Positions 36,340 to 47,514 are shown, counted from the stretch's first letter. The stretch: 64,000 nucleotides of DNA from Alphaproteobacteria bacterium (GCA_025924715.1 JAICHV010000013.1:1-64000), one strand, 5' to 3'. Notes: generated by a model not told the origin, from the sequence alone. Program-made: numbers and translations.

Positions 36340-37589
36340 GCGGGAAGAGTCGCGATCAGTTGGCCGCCTCTGTGACCGGTGATGCGGGCCATGACGAAAC
36401 GGCCCGGTTCGACCCGCCGATCCGGCCGGACAGGGGCGAAACAGGGGGTGCGTCCGATGCCGCTTTTCTCCACCAGGATTTCCGCAACTTCCCCGATCAT
36501 TCCCTGGTAACGCGCTGCCAGTGCCAGCTCTCCCTTGGCCCGCAGCCGGCGGGCGCGTTCGCGGCCCAGGCCCGGCTTGAGCTGAGGCATTTTTGCCGCC
36601 GGCGTGCCCGGACGGGGGCTGAAGGGGAACACATGCAGGCTGGAAAGCCCCGCATCATCGACCAGCGCCAGGCTGCTGCGGAACATCGCCTCGGTCTCGG
36701 TGGGGAAACCGGCGATCAGATCGGCGCCGAAGGCGGCTTCCGGGCGCAGCCGGCGGATGGTTTGGCAAAAACCGATGGTGTCGGCGCGGCTATGGCGGCG
36801 TTTCATCCGCTTGAGGATCAAATCGTCGCCCGATTGGGCCGACAGATGAAAATGCGGCATCAGTCGTTCTTCCTCCGCGATCACGCGCAGCAACACCGCA
36901 TCGGCCTCGATACTGTCGATCGATGAAAGCCGCAGGCGTTTGAGCGCCGGCACCAGCTTGAGGATACGCTGCGCGAGCATACCCAGGCTGGGGCGCCCCG
37001 GCAGATCGCCGCCATAAGAGGTCAGATCGACGCCGGTCAAAACAATCTCGCCATAGCCGCACTCGACCAGGCGCCTGGCTTCCTCCACCACCGCCCCCAT
37101 GGGTACCGAGCGCGAATTGCCCCGCCCAAACGGGATGATGCAAAAGGTGCAGCGATGATCGCAGCCATTCTGCACCTGCAGAAAGGCGCGGGTATGGCCG
37201 TCGAAACATTCGACGAATTGCGCCGCTGTTTGGCGCACGCTCATGATATCGTTGACGCGGATTTTCTCGGCCATGCCCAGCCCGAAATCGGCATAAGATT
37301 GAGCGTTGAGCTTTTCCTCATTGCCCAGCACCGCATCCACTTCCGGCATGGCGGCATAGCTGGCGGGCTCCACTTGCGCGGCGCAGCCGGTGACGATGAT
37401 GCGCCGTTCGGGTTGCTCGCGCTTCAGCCTGCGGATGGCCTGGCGGGACTGGCGCACCGCCTCCGCCGTGACCGCGCAGGTATTGACCACCAGGGCGCCG
37501 CGCAATTGCGCCTCGCCGGCCCGGGCTTTGATCGCCTCGCTTTCATAAGCATTGAGGCGGCAGCCAAAGGTGACGACGTCAATGGTCAC
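36336..37589 (-). CDS. mtaB: tRNA t6A37 methylthiotransferase MtaB
   Basis: Radical-SAM enzyme that adds the 2-methylthio group to N6-threonylcarbamoyladenosine 37 of tRNA. 417 residues. N-terminal UPF0004 domain with Cys in VTFGCRLNAYESE, NTCAVTAEAVRQSRQ and GCAAQVEP; radical-SAM CxxxCxxC in CDHRCTFCIIPFGRGNSR; C-terminal TRAM-like region (GRTPCFAPV, MARITGH). Overlaps dapF by 11 bp at its start and ftsY by 4 bp at its end. MiaB is excluded by the N-terminal sequence pattern. Confidence 0.93.
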   Translation of the reverse strand: MTIDVVTFGCRLNAYESEAIKARAGEAQLRGALVVNTCAVTAEAVRQSRQAIRRLKREQPERRIIVTGCAAQVEPASYAAMPEVDAVLGNEEKLNAQSYADFGLGMAEKIRVNDIMSVRQTAAQFVECFDGHTRAFLQVQNGCDHRCTFCIIPFGRGNSRSVPMGAVVEEARRLVECGYGEIVLTGVDLTSYGGDLPGRPSLGMLAQRILKLVPALKRLRLSSIDSIEADAVLLRVIAEEERLMPHFHLSAQSGDDLILKRMKRRHSRADTIGFCQTIRRLRPEAAFGADLIAGFPTETEAMFRSSLALVDDAGLSSLHVFPFSPRPGTPAAKMPQLKPGLGRERARRLRAKGELALAARYQGMIGEVAEILVEKSGIGRTPCFAPVRPDRRVEPGRFVMARITGHRGGQLIATLPA

Positions 37590-38415
37590 TGAGCCGGTCC
37601 AGGTTCACTTCCCCGGTGAAGACGGTGGCGGTGGGCCCGGTCATCAGCACATGATCGTCGCTTTCGCGCCATTCCAGCATCAGTTTGCCGCCATCCACCG
37701 TCACTTCGACCTTGCGCCCGGTCAGTCCCCGCCGCACGGCCGCGACCGCGGTGGCGCAGGCGCCGGTGCCGCAGGCGAGCGTGACGCCGATGCCGCGCTC
37801 CCAAACCCGCATGCGCAGATGTTCAGGGTCGATCACCTGGACGAATTCGACATTCACCCGCTTGGGAAAGAGCGCGTGACGCTCGATCCGCGGTCCCAGC
37901 ACTGTGACCGGCGCCTTCAGGGCATCCTCGACGAACAGCACGCAGTGCGGATTGCCCATCGAGACCGCGCTGGCGCTATGGCCGGCGCCGTCCACCTCGA
38001 CCTCGAACTGATTGGTATCGACCGCCTGGGCCAGCGGCACCTTGTCCCAATCCAGGATGGGGGCTCCCATGTCCACGGTGACCAGGCCCTTGCCCGCGTC
38101 CTCGCAAATCGCGATCCCGCTCGCGGTCTCCAGCCGCACCCGGGCCAGGGCGCGCTCGTCCATCAGCAGTCGGGCGACACAGCGCACCGCATTGCCGCAA
38201 TGTTCCGCCACCCCGCCATCGGCGTTGTAGAAGACCACCCGCGCATCCGCCGCCGCCGTGCCGGGCGCGATCAGCACCACGGTATCGCAGCCGATGCCGA
38301 AATGGCGGTCGGCCAGGATGCGCGCCCGCTCGGAGGTGATCGCAAGGGCGCGCTCGCGGGCATCGAAGACCACGAAATCATTGCCCAAGCCATGCATTTT
38401 TCGGAACGGAACCAT
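37579..38415 (-). CDS. dapF: Diaminopimelate epimerase
   Basis: PLP-independent racemase that converts LL- to meso-diaminopimelate for peptidoglycan and lysine. 278 residues with the two catalytic Cys segments: ADGGVAEHCGNAVRCVAR (Cys about 77) and LACGTGACATAVAAVRRG (Cys about 222), plus MHGLGNDFVVFD at the N-terminus and the SMGNPHCVLFV motif. First gene of a minus-strand operon; the start at 38415 is divergent from the prolyl oligopeptidase gene across 123 bp. Confidence 0.97.
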   Translation of the reverse strand: MVPFRKMHGLGNDFVVFDARERALAITSERARILADRHFGIGCDTVVLIAPGTAAADARVVFYNADGGVAEHCGNAVRCVARLLMDERALARVRLETASGIAICEDAGKGLVTVDMGAPILDWDKVPLAQAVDTNQFEVEVDGAGHSASAVSMGNPHCVLFVEDALKAPVTVLGPRIERHALFPKRVNVEFVQVIDPEHLRMRVWERGIGVTLACGTGACATAVAAVRRGLTGRKVEVTVDGGKLMLEWRESDDHVLMTGPTATVFTGEVNLDRLSDH

Positions 38416-38538
38416 GGCGCCTTATATGGGGTCGGCTGCGTTTTTTCCATCGCCAAAAAGCGCAGGGCCCCCGCGCCGCGCGGCTGGTCAATCACCCCCT
38501 GCCATGCGACAAAATCCGGCCCACCCTTCGGACCGGCC

Positions 38539-40668
38539 ATGCGCGCGCGATCATTGCTTTTGACCATGCTGCTGGGCCCGCTGCTTTTGCTTGGAGTCCC
38601 CGCCCTGCCCGCCCCCCTGACGCAACCATCCGATCCCTATGCCTGGCTGGAAGACATCCATGGCGCCAAGCCGCTGGCCTGGGTGGCGGAGCAGAACAAA
38701 AAATCGCTCGCCCTGCTCAAATCCGACCCGCGCTATCAGAAGAATTACGACAGCGTCCTGGCGGTGCTGGATGCCACCGACCGCATCCCCTATGGCAGCC
38801 TCGATCACGGCTTGGTCTATAATTTCTGGCAGGACGCCAAAAACCCCAAGGGCCTGTGGCGGCGCACTTCGATTGCCGATTACAAAAATCCCCAGCCACA
38901 TTGGCAATTGCTCCTGGATGTGGATGCCCTGGCCAAGGCCGAAAAGGAAAATTGGGTGTTCGGCGGCGCGGAATGTTCGCCCGGCCAAAGTCGCTGCCTG
39001 ATCCGGCTGTCGCGGGGCGGCGGCGATGCGGTGGTGATCCGCGAATATGACCTGAAAGCCAAAAAACTGGCGACGGACGGATTTCATCTGGCCGAAGCCA
39101 AGGCCGACGCCACCTATCTGAACGACGACATTGTGCTATTCGCCAATGCCGCCGATGGCGCCACCAAATCCAGCTATGCCCGTATCGTCAAACAATGGCG
39201 GCGCGGTCAGCCGATCGCGGCGGCCAAGACGCTTTACGAGGGCAAAGTGGACGATGTGGGCTCTTCGGCCGCCGTCTTTCACAGTCCGGGCGGAGACGTC
39301 GCCATCATCACGCGCTCTGTGAGTTTTTTCGAGAGCGAATATTTCTACCTTCGCCCCGATGGTAAGATCGTCAAATTGCCCCTGCCCCTGTCCGCCAATC
39401 TGCAAGGCGTGACTGTGGGTGCGCGCCACGAATTGACGCACCTGATCGTGACGCTGCGAGACGACTGGACGCGAAAGAACGAAAAGCTGAAAAAAGGCGC
39501 GCTGATCGCGCTGACTCTGGACCCGTTCCTCAAAAACGGCGCCATGATGCCGGTTCAGGTTCTTTATGCGCCGGGGCCGCGCGCCTCGGTCGAGCAGGTT
39601 GCGATCGGTGGGGGTGACGTTTTCGCCGCCATCACCGAGAATGTCATTGGCCGGGTCGAGCAATTCAGTTGGGGAGACGTCGATGGCGACCAATGGGTGA
39701 GCCAGACACTGGCGCTGCCCAAAGGCGGCTCGGCGTCCATCGTCTCGACCGATGATTACGGACCCCAGACCTATTTCACCCAGGAAAGCTATCTCACACC
39801 GCCGACGCTTTACGCCTATAATTCCAGCCGCGATACGCCGCCGAATGCGATCAAATCCCTGCCGGCGCGGTTCGACGCGTCAGGCCTGGTCACCGAACAG
39901 TTCGAAGCGGTGTCGAAGGATGGGACCAAAATTCCCTATTTCGTCACCAGGCCCAAAACCCTCCATGGTCCGGCGCCGACCGTGCTGTATGGCTATGGCG
40001 GCTTCGAGGTGTCGCTCACCCCAGCCTATTCGGCCAATTTCGGGCGGCTCTGGCTCAGCCATGGCGGTATCTATGTCGTCGCCAATATCCGCGGCGGCGG
40101 CGAATTCGGGCCTGCCTGGTACGATGCCGCGCTGAAGACCCATCGCCAGCGGGCCTATGACGATTTCGCCGCCGTCGCCGTCGACCTTGAGAAACGGGGC
40201 CTCACCACGCCTACGCAATTGGGCATCATGGGCGGCTCCAATGGCGGCTTGCTGGTTTCGACAGTGATGACTCAGATACCCGATAAGCTCGGCGCAGTGG
40301 TTTGCCAGGTGCCGCTGATCGACATGATCGCCTATACCCATATCGGCGCCGGGGCGAGCTGGGTGGGGGAATATGGCGATCCCGCCGACCCCAAGCTGCG
40401 CGATTATATTCTGACTTATTCGCCCTATCAGAACGTCAAAGCGGGCGTGAAATACCCGCCGGTGTTTTTCGTGACCGCCACCAGCGACGACCGGGTCACC
40501 CCCGCCCATGCCCGCAAGATGGCCGCCAAGATGGAGGCGCAAGGCCATGACGTGCTGTTCTATGAGAACACCGATGGCGGCCATGCCGCGGCCGCCGACC
40601 ACCGCCAGGCCGCCGAAATGTGGGGCCTCAGCTTTGTCTATCTGGCGCAGAAACTGGGCCTGAAATGA
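38539..40668 (+). CDS. Exported prolyl oligopeptidase (S9A family)
   Basis: Serine peptidase that cleaves after proline in short peptides. 709 residues: signal peptide (RSLLLTMLLGPLLLLGVPALPAP), a beta-propeller from DPYAWLEDIHGAKPLAWV through about residue 430, and a C-terminal alpha/beta-hydrolase domain. Catalytic triad positions: Ser about 567 in GGSNGG, Asp about 650 in TSDDRV, His about 682 in GGHAAA. Also GYGGFEVSLTPAYS and VVANIRGGGEFGPAWYDAALK of the oxyanion region. Periplasmic location is inferred. ATG 38539 is chosen since the signal peptide starts there; no strong ribosome site is visible. Confidence 0.92.
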   Translation: MRARSLLLTMLLGPLLLLGVPALPAPLTQPSDPYAWLEDIHGAKPLAWVAEQNKKSLALLKSDPRYQKNYDSVLAVLDATDRIPYGSLDHGLVYNFWQDAKNPKGLWRRTSIADYKNPQPHWQLLLDVDALAKAEKENWVFGGAECSPGQSRCLIRLSRGGGDAVVIREYDLKAKKLATDGFHLAEAKADATYLNDDIVLFANAADGATKSSYARIVKQWRRGQPIAAAKTLYEGKVDDVGSSAAVFHSPGGDVAIITRSVSFFESEYFYLRPDGKIVKLPLPLSANLQGVTVGARHELTHLIVTLRDDWTRKNEKLKKGALIALTLDPFLKNGAMMPVQVLYAPGPRASVEQVAIGGGDVFAAITENVIGRVEQFSWGDVDGDQWVSQTLALPKGGSASIVSTDDYGPQTYFTQESYLTPPTLYAYNSSRDTPPNAIKSLPARFDASGLVTEQFEAVSKDGTKIPYFVTRPKTLHGPAPTVLYGYGGFEVSLTPAYSANFGRLWLSHGGIYVVANIRGGGEFGPAWYDAALKTHRQRAYDDFAAVAVDLEKRGLTTPTQLGIMGGSNGGLLVSTVMTQIPDKLGAVVCQVPLIDMIAYTHIGAGASWVGEYGDPADPKLRDYILTYSPYQNVKAGVKYPPVFFVTATSDDRVTPAHARKMAAKMEAQGHDVLFYENTDGGHAAAADHRQAAEMWGLSFVYLAQKLGLK

Positions 40669-40730
40669 GGACAGGTTGTGCGGGTGCGGGGCTGTGCGCT
40701 AGGCTGGCGCTCAGCAGACGGGAGAATGTC

Positions 40731-40967
40731 ATGAGATTTGGATGGCTGTTCGCAGTGATGGTGGTGCCTTACGGGATGCTCGTGCCGAAAACGCCGGGCA
40801 ACCCCAATGGCGATGCCTATGCCGGCCAGCCGGGCAGCGTCTATGACGCCGCCGCCAATCCGCCCCAGACCATCGGGGTGGTGCATTACGATCCCTATGC
40901 TCCGCTGCCGGTCGGTGCCCCCACGCCGATCCCGGCGCCGCCGCCCAATCCGCCGCCGGCGCGCTAA
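40731..40967 (+). CDS. Small proline-rich protein, probably exported
   Basis: 78 residues from ATG 40731 (MRFGWLFAVMVVPYGML), where the hydrophobic start may be a signal sequence or anchor; the rest is Pro/Gly/Ala-rich (YDPYAPLPVGAPTPIPAPPPNPPPAR) with no recognisable domain. GGGAGA at 40720-40725 is a good ribosome site for this ATG; the upstream in-frame extension has none. It follows the oligopeptidase by 62 bp and converges on the SMP-30-like gene. Function unknown. Confidence 0.55.
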   Translation: MRFGWLFAVMVVPYGMLVPKTPGNPNGDAYAGQPGSVYDAAANPPQTIGVVHYDPYAPLPVGAPTPIPAPPPNPPPAR

Positions 40968-40980
40968 AGCGTAGCCGGGC

Positions 40981-42126
40981 TTATGGCGCGGCGCCCTGGA
41001 TATTGACCCGCAGCAGATAGACCGACTGCGACGCGGTCATGAACAGATAATCGCGTTTGGGGCCGGCGAAGCACAGATTGGCACAGACTTCCGGCAAGCG
41101 GATCCGGCCGAGCAGCTTGCCGGCCGGATTCCACACCGTGACGCCGGAATAGCCGTAAGGCGCGTTGGAGCCGGACCAGAGATTGCCGGCCCGGTCCACC
41201 CGCATGCCGTCGCTGCCGCATTTGACTCCGTCCACCATCACGTCGCTGAAGGTGCGGATATTCTGCAGGCGGTTGCCGACGACATCGGCCACCGCGATGA
41301 CATCACCCCAGAGAAAATAAAGCCGCTTCCAGTCGGGCGAGAAGGCCAGTCCGTTCGGCACTTTGCCGGTGGCGACCACATCCAGCCTTCCGCTCGGATC
41401 CCAACGGTAGATCTGGGTCGGGCTCACCTGTTTGGTGGGACCAAATATCCCCACGCCGGTATTGCCGATCCGCGGATCCCGCAAGCCTCCGGGATTGAGC
41501 GGGCCCGGCCCCAAATCGGGATGGCCTTCGCTAAGCTGGGCGCCGTAAGGCGGATCGGTGAACCAGATGCTGCCGTCGGGATGGACGGCGATGTCATTGG
41601 GGGAGTTGAGCGCTTTGCCCTGGTAATTGTCGGCGATGATGGTCAACGAGCCATCATGCTCAAAGCGCACGATCCGGCGCGGATCGTCCTGGCAGGAAAT
41701 CTGGCGGCCCTGGAAATCGAAGGCATTGCCGTTGGAGTTGAAGCTTTCCTTGCGATAGGGCGTGACCTGGCCGGTTTCCCAGATGTAGCGATATTGCACC
41801 GAGCCCTTGACGTCGCTGAAGACGGCAAAATTGCCCTGCTCGCACCAGGCGGGACCTTCCGCCCACTGAAACCCGGTGGCGACGCGATGGATGGCGGCCA
41901 GCCCCACCATGAGGTCCCCGAAGGACGGATCGACCACGATGATGTCGGGATCGGGGAAACTCACGGGCGGTGCGTCCGGGCCCCATTGGCGCGGAGGGTT
42001 GGTGATGACGCTGGGCTGGGAGTAGCGCGGCGGCGTGGTTTGACCGAAGGCGGAAGGGGCCAAGGCGGCGGTTGTGGGCAGCGCGGCGGCGCCCGCGAGC
42101 ATGGTGCGGCGTGTCAGATCGGTCAT
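40981..42126 (-). CDS. Exported SMP-30/gluconolactonase-like protein
   Basis: 381 residues with a twin-arginine-like leader (TRRTMLAGAAALPTTAALAPSAFG), then a six-bladed propeller of the SMP-30/LRE type: FQWAEGPAWCEQG, NSPNDIAVHPDGSIWFTDPPYG, GKVPNGLAFSPDWKRLYF, GSDGMRVDRAGNLWSGS. These retain the Glu, Asn and Asp that hold the divalent metal in gluconolactonases, so a lactonase activity is plausible, but substrate is unknown. Start 42126 is preceded by GGGAGGG on the minus strand. Export by Tat is inferred; the RR motif is not canonical. Confidence 0.85.
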   Translation of the reverse strand: MTDLTRRTMLAGAAALPTTAALAPSAFGQTTPPRYSQPSVITNPPRQWGPDAPPVSFPDPDIIVVDPSFGDLMVGLAAIHRVATGFQWAEGPAWCEQGNFAVFSDVKGSVQYRYIWETGQVTPYRKESFNSNGNAFDFQGRQISCQDDPRRIVRFEHDGSLTIIADNYQGKALNSPNDIAVHPDGSIWFTDPPYGAQLSEGHPDLGPGPLNPGGLRDPRIGNTGVGIFGPTKQVSPTQIYRWDPSGRLDVVATGKVPNGLAFSPDWKRLYFLWGDVIAVADVVGNRLQNIRTFSDVMVDGVKCGSDGMRVDRAGNLWSGSNAPYGYSGVTVWNPAGKLLGRIRLPEVCANLCFAGPKRDYLFMTASQSVYLLRVNIQGAAP

Positions 42127-42203
42127 AAGGGCCCTCCCAAGGCGTGTTAGGCAAAAGCTGACCGGACGCCCGGGGCCTGTCAATTGAGTTCCCGGGGGTC
42201 CGA

Positions 42204-42233
42204 TTGACATGGGGCGTGACAGACGCCTAAAAC
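42204..42233 (+). promoter_or_regulatory. Strong promoter upstream of ffh
   Basis: TTGACA at 42204-42209, 17-bp spacer, CTAAAA (42227-42232; with the next C it fits the alphaproteobacterial CTANAWC pattern). Predicted start near 42239, about 140 nt before ffh. Confidence 0.55.
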
Positions 42234-42243
42234 CCGGCCCTTT

Positions 42244-42336
42244 CCGGAAGAAGCCTTTAGGCCTTTTCCGGTCCCCCGCCCGGCGCGGGGGATCGCCCCC
42301 AGGCAGCGCGTTGCGCCCCCTGGGGCGCTTTTGTTT
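42244..42336 (+). other. Structured ffh leader with attenuator-like hairpin
   Basis: Three consecutive hairpins: CCGGAA...TTCCGG (42244-42271), CCCCCGC-CCGGC-GCGGGGG (42273-42291), and CGCCCC(C)AGG...CCTGGGGCG (42294-42327) with inner GCGC-GTT-GCGC, followed by CTTTTGTTT. The last resembles a Rho-independent terminator, so this could be an attenuator or the end of a ~95-nt RNA. It does not match 4.5S RNA. Confidence 0.45.
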
Positions 42337-42378
42337 GCCTTTGCGCCGCCGTGCGGCGCGGGGGCTTGGAGAGTTGGA

Positions 42379-43752
42379 ATGTTCGAGAGTTTGCAAAGCC
42401 GCCTTGGCGGCGTATTCGACAGTCTTCGCGGGCGCGGCGCGCTCAGCGAAAGCGATGTCGAAACCGCGCTGGTCGAGGTCCGCACCGCCCTGATCGATGC
42501 CGATGTGGCGTTGCCGGTGGTCAAGGACTTCATCGACAAAGTGCGCCCCCGCGCCATCGGCGAAAATGTCATCCGCTCGGTCACGCCGGGCCAGCAGGTG
42601 ATCAAGATCGTCCATGACGTGCTGGTCGAAACCCTGGGCGAGAAAAACGAAACCTTGAATCTGGGCTCGCCGCCGGCGCCGATCCTGATGGTCGGATTGC
42701 AGGGCTCGGGCAAGACCACCACCAGCGCCAAGCTGGGTCTGCTGCTGCAGGGACGCGAGAAGAAACGCGTGCTGATGGCCTCGCTGGACATCAACCGTCC
42801 TGCCGCCATGGAGCAACTGCGCGTGCTGGGCGAGCAGGCGGGCGTCGCCACTTTGCCGGTGGTGGCCGGGCAGGACCCCATCACCATCGCGCGGCGCGCC
42901 ATGGCAAGCGCCAAGGTCGGCGGCTATGACGTGGTCATTCTCGACACCGCCGGCCGCCAGTCGATCGACGAACAATTGATGAGCGAAGTCGCCGCCATCA
43001 AGCAGGCGACCAATCCCCATGAGACCATCCTGGTGGCGGATTCGCTGACCGGCCAGGACGCCGTCACCATCGCCAAGAACTTCAACGACCGGGTTTCGCT
43101 GTCCGGCATCATCCTCACCCGCGTCGATGGCGATGCCCGCGGCGGCGCGGCGCTGTCGATGCGCAGCGTCACCGGCGCGCCGATCAAATTCTTAGGAAGC
43201 GGCGAAAAGCTCGACGCCCTGGAAGCTTTCCATCCCGACCGGGTGGCCGCGCGCATTTTGGACATGGGCGATGTGGTGTCGCTGGTCGAAAAAGCCGCCG
43301 AGACCCTGGACAAGGCGGAAGCGGAAAAACTCGCCGCCAAGATGAAGAAGGGTCAGTTCGACATGAACGACCTGATGTCGCAACTGGGCCAGATGAAAAA
43401 GCTGGGCGGCATGAAAGGCGTGCTGGGAATGCTGCCGGGCGTCGGCAAGATCAAGGATCAGATCGCCGCCGCCGGCCTGGACGACAAGATCCTCTCCCGC
43501 CAGGAAGCCATCATCCAGTCGATGACAAAAAAGGAACGCGGCGATCCCGATCTCATCAACGGCTCGCGCCGCAAGCGCATCGCCGCGGGCGCCGGCGTCG
43601 AGGTCAGCGAAGTCAACAAGCTTTTGAAAATGCACCGCCAGATGGCGGACATGATGAAGAAAATGGGCAAGGGCGGCCGTATGCCGATGATGCCCGGCAT
43701 GGGAGGCATGCCCGGCGGCTTGCCGCCCGGAATGATTCCACCCCGTCGATAG
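42379..43752 (+). CDS. ffh: Signal recognition particle protein Ffh
   Basis: SRP54 homologue that binds 4.5S RNA and signal peptides and targets ribosomes to FtsY. 457 residues: N domain ([20 protein letters not shown]), G domain with [48 protein letters not shown] and [16 protein letters not shown], and a Met-rich M domain ending in [15 protein letters not shown] 42379 is preceded by GGAGAG and TTGGA. First gene of ffh-rpsP-rimM-trmD-rplS. A leader with terminator-like structure lies upstream. Confidence 0.97.
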   Translation: MFESLQSRLGGVFDSLRGRGALSESDVETALVEVRTALIDADVALPVVKDFIDKVRPRAIGENVIRSVTPGQQVIKIVHDVLVETLGEKNETLNLGSPPAPILMVGLQGSGKTTTSAKLGLLLQGREKKRVLMASLDINRPAAMEQLRVLGEQAGVATLPVVAGQDPITIARRAMASAKVGGYDVVILDTAGRQSIDEQLMSEVAAIKQATNPHETILVADSLTGQDAVTIAKNFNDRVSLSGIILTRVDGDARGGAALSMRSVTGAPIKFLGSGEKLDALEAFHPDRVAARILDMGDVVSLVEKAAETLDKAEAEKLAAKMKKGQFDMNDLMSQLGQMKKLGGMKGVLGMLPGVGKIKDQIAAAGLDDKILSRQEAIIQSMTKKERGDPDLINGSRRKRIAAGAGVEVSEVNKLLKMHRQMADMMKKMGKGGRMPMMPGMGGMPGGLPPGMIPPRR

Positions 43753-43817
43753 GAGCGTCCGCGCGGGGCGGAGGGACCGATAAAAGAGTTCACGCTTACA
43801 ACCTAAGGAAAAACACA

Positions 43818-44159
43818 ATGGCACTTCGCATTCGTCTGGCCCGCGGCGGCACCAAGAAACGCCCGCATTACAATATCGTGATCGCGGATTCGCGCTCGCC
43901 GCGCGACGGCCGTTTCATCCAGAAGATCGGCTTCTACAATCCCCTGCTGCCGTCGGATCATGCCGACCGCATCAAGCTCGACCTCGAAACCGCCAAGACC
44001 TGGCTGGCCAAGGGCGCGGTCGGCTCGGACCGCGTTCACAAGATGCTGGCCAAGGCCGGTCTGGTGAAGGCGCGCGTGCACAACAATCCGCAAAAGGCCC
44101 AGCCGAAAAAGAAGGCCCAGGAACGCGCCGCCGCCGCCGCCAAGGCCGCCGAGGCGTAA
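43818..44159 (+). CDS. rpsP: 30S ribosomal protein S16
   Basis: Binds 16S rRNA and stabilises the central part of the small subunit. 113 residues. The N-terminus [42 protein letters not shown] is diagnostic. The C-terminal ~35 residues extend beyond short bacterial S16 with a Lys/Ala-rich tail ([20 protein letters not shown]), as is common in Alphaproteobacteria. AAGGAA precedes ATG 43818. It lies 65 bp after ffh and before rimM. Confidence 0.98.
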   Translation: MALRIRLARGGTKKRPHYNIVIADSRSPRDGRFIQKIGFYNPLLPSDHADRIKLDLETAKTWLAKGAVGSDRVHKMLAKAGLVKARVHNNPQKAQPKKKAQERAAAAAKAAEA

Positions 44160-44189
44160 TCGGTGCCCGGCCATACGGGCGCAGGTGCG

Positions 44190-44714
44190 ATGAACAAAGA
44201 CGTGCTCCTTGCCGTGGTCATCGGCGCGCAGGGCCTTCAGGGCGCGGTGAAGGCGAAAGTCTTCACCGCCGCGCCCGACGCCCTGACGCGCTATGGCGCG
44301 CTGCATGACGCGGCGGGGCGTAAATTCGAGATCACCACGTTTCGCGCCGGCAAAAGCGGCGAGGCGGTGATGTCTTTTGCCGGCATCGACAACCGCAGCG
44401 CGGCGGAAGCTCTCAAAGGCACCGAACTGTTCATCGCCCGCAGCGCCTTGCCGGATACCACGGGCGATGAATTCTACCACGCCGACCTGATCGGCCTGGA
44501 AGCGCAGGATGTGGAAGGGCGCGTCTTGGGCAAGGTTGCCGCCATCCACAATTACGGCGCCGGCGACGTCATCGAAATCACCCGGCCCGACGGCGACAGT
44601 GTGCTGCTGGCCTTCACGGCCGAAAATGTCCCCACCATCGAAATTCCCATGGGCCGCATCGTCGTCGCCGTACCGGAAGACGATGACGATGATGGACACC
44701 ATCATGTCGAATGA
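44190..44714 (+). CDS. rimM: 16S rRNA processing protein RimM
   Basis: Assembly factor that binds S19 and the 30S head. 174 residues with the RimM N-terminal domain (LLAVVIGAQGLQGAVKAKVFT, YGALHDAAGRKF) and PRC-barrel domain (GDEFYHADLIGLEAQDVEGRVLGKVAAIHNYGAGDVIEI, NVPTIEIPMGRIVV). It ends in Asp/His-rich EDDDDDGHHHVE. ATG 44190 is used, preceded by an AGG; GTG 44163 in frame adds nine residues and remains possible. The GAQG in place of the usual GxxHG at residues 12-15 is slightly unusual. Followed by a hairpin element before trmD. Confidence 0.92.
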   Translation: MNKDVLLAVVIGAQGLQGAVKAKVFTAAPDALTRYGALHDAAGRKFEITTFRAGKSGEAVMSFAGIDNRSAAEALKGTELFIARSALPDTTGDEFYHADLIGLEAQDVEGRVLGKVAAIHNYGAGDVIEITRPDGDSVLLAFTAENVPTIEIPMGRIVVAVPEDDDDDGHHHVE

Positions 44715-44765
44715 CGGTGTCCGTCATCGCCGAGCGGGGCATAGCGGCAGCGTAGTTTGCCCCGC
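44711..44765. repeat. Hairpins between rimM and trmD, including TAGCGGCAGCGTA copy 2
   Basis: First ATGACGG-TGT-CCGTCAT (44711-44727), overlapping the rimM stop. Then GCGGGGCA (44734-44741), loop TAGCGGCAGCGTAGTT, TGCCCCGC (44758-44765). The loop matches those at 27467-27479 and 51755-51767 (inverted). No U tract, so not an evident terminator. Confidence 0.6.
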
Positions 44766-44780
44766 GAGGGTGGCGCAGTC

Positions 44781-45476
44781 ATGATCTGGTCGGCCACCGT
44801 CCTCACCCTCTTTCCCGAAATGTTTCCCGGGCCCTTGGGCCATTCGCTGCTGGGCAAGGCGCTGGACAAACGGCTCTGGTCGCTGGAGCTGCGCGATATC
44901 CGCGACCACGGGCTGGGCAAGCATCGCAGCGTCGACGACACGCCGGCCGGCGGCGGACCGGGGATGGTGATGCGGGCGGATGTGGCGGCGGCCGCGATCG
45001 ATGCCGTCGAACGTGCCGCACGGCCGCTGATCTATTTGTCTCCGCGGGGCGCGCCGCTGACCCAGGCCCGCGTCAAGGCGCTGGCGGCAGGTCCCGGCGC
45101 GGTGCTGCTCTGCGGCCGTTTCGAAGGCCTGGACGAGCGCGTGATCCAGGCCCGCGCCATCGAGGAAATCAGCATCGGCGATTTCGTCCTGGCCGGGGGC
45201 GAGATCGCCGCCATGGCCCTGATCGAGGCGGCGGTGCGCCTGCTCCCCGGCGTGCTGGGGGACGAGGCGTCCACCCAGGACGAGAGCTTTGCCGCGGGCC
45301 TGCTGGAATATCCGCAATTCACCCGGCCGCAAATGTTCGAGGGCGCCCCCCTCCCGGATGTCCTAACCAGCGGGAATCATTCGGAAATTTCCAAATGGCG
45401 GCTGGCCCAGGCGCAAAGCCTGACCAAGGCGCGCAGGCCCGATCTGTGGACCCTCTATGAAAAGAATAAGCCCTAG
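44781..45476 (+). CDS. trmD: tRNA (guanine37-N1)-methyltransferase TrmD
   Basis: SPOUT methyltransferase that makes m1G37 in tRNAs reading CNN codons and prevents frameshifting. 231 residues; SAM-binding knot residues in [46 protein letters not shown], then [17 protein letters not shown] and the tRNA-binding [12 protein letters not shown] 44781 has GAGGGTGG upstream. Belongs to the ffh-rplS operon; separated from rimM by the 44711-44765 hairpins and from rplS by 48 bp. Confidence 0.97.
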   Translation: MIWSATVLTLFPEMFPGPLGHSLLGKALDKRLWSLELRDIRDHGLGKHRSVDDTPAGGGPGMVMRADVAAAAIDAVERAARPLIYLSPRGAPLTQARVKALAAGPGAVLLCGRFEGLDERVIQARAIEEISIGDFVLAGGEIAAMALIEAAVRLLPGVLGDEASTQDESFAAGLLEYPQFTRPQMFEGAPLPDVLTSGNHSEISKWRLAQAQSLTKARRPDLWTLYEKNKP

Positions 45477-45524
45477 GCTATATGCCGCCCCTCATTCGCG
45501 AAAAGCCGCACGGAGACTGCCAAA

Positions 45525-45935
45525 ATGAACCTGTTGCAAGAGCTCGAAGCCGAGCAGATGACGGCCGTGCGGGCGAAGAAACTGCCCGATTTCCGTCCCG
45601 GCGACACTCTCAAGGTCAGCGTCAAGGTGGTGGACGTCACCTTCGACGAGAAGACCAAGCAGAACAAAACCCGCGAACGCCTGCAGGCCTTTGAAGGCGT
45701 CTGCATCGCCCGCCAGGGCGCCGGCCTCAACGAGGCCTTCACCGTGCGCAAGATCTCTTATGGCGAAGGCGTCGAGCGCGTCTTCCCGATCTATTCGCCG
45801 CTGGTGGATTCGGTGACCGTGGTGCGCAAGGGCAAGGTGCGCCGCGCCAAGCTCTATTATTTGCGCGGCCGCACCGGCAAATCGGCACGCATTTCCGAGC
45901 GCGTCGAAAATGCCGGCCCCGACGCCGCCGCGTAA
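45525..45935 (+). CDS. rplS: 50S ribosomal protein L19
   Basis: Large-subunit protein at the 30S-50S interface. 136 residues with [89 protein letters not shown], all standard L19 sequence. ATG 45525 is preceded by GGAGAC. Last gene of the operon: a hairpin with U tract follows at 45996-46023. Confidence 0.98.
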   Translation: MNLLQELEAEQMTAVRAKKLPDFRPGDTLKVSVKVVDVTFDEKTKQNKTRERLQAFEGVCIARQGAGLNEAFTVRKISYGEGVERVFPIYSPLVDSVTVVRKGKVRRAKLYYLRGRTGKSARISERVENAGPDAAA

Positions 45936-45995
45936 CGAGGAACGCGAAAAGCCCGAAAATACGGGGTTTTCCACAGCTGCCGCGTAAATAATGCG

Positions 45996-46023
45996 AAAAA
46001 GCTCCGATTTTCGGGGCTTTTTT
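45996..46023 (+). terminator. Intrinsic terminator after rplS
   Basis: GCTCCGA (46001-46007) and TCGGGGC (46011-46017), one wobble, 3-nt loop, preceded by AAAAA and followed by TTTTTT. Ends the ffh-rplS operon. Confidence 0.85.
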
Positions 46024-46100
46024 GCGTTTGGCCGTCTTGTAAACCCACAAAATGCAGTAAATTCGGGCTCATCGTTGATTCGTTAAGAGGGATACCCCCA

Positions 46101-47514
<1,414 letters not shown>

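Noticed and set aside
42244..42336. 4.5S SRP RNA in front of ffh
   Set aside because: A TCCGGAAG stretch is present, but the rest of the conserved apical SRP sequence and the single long hairpin are absent.
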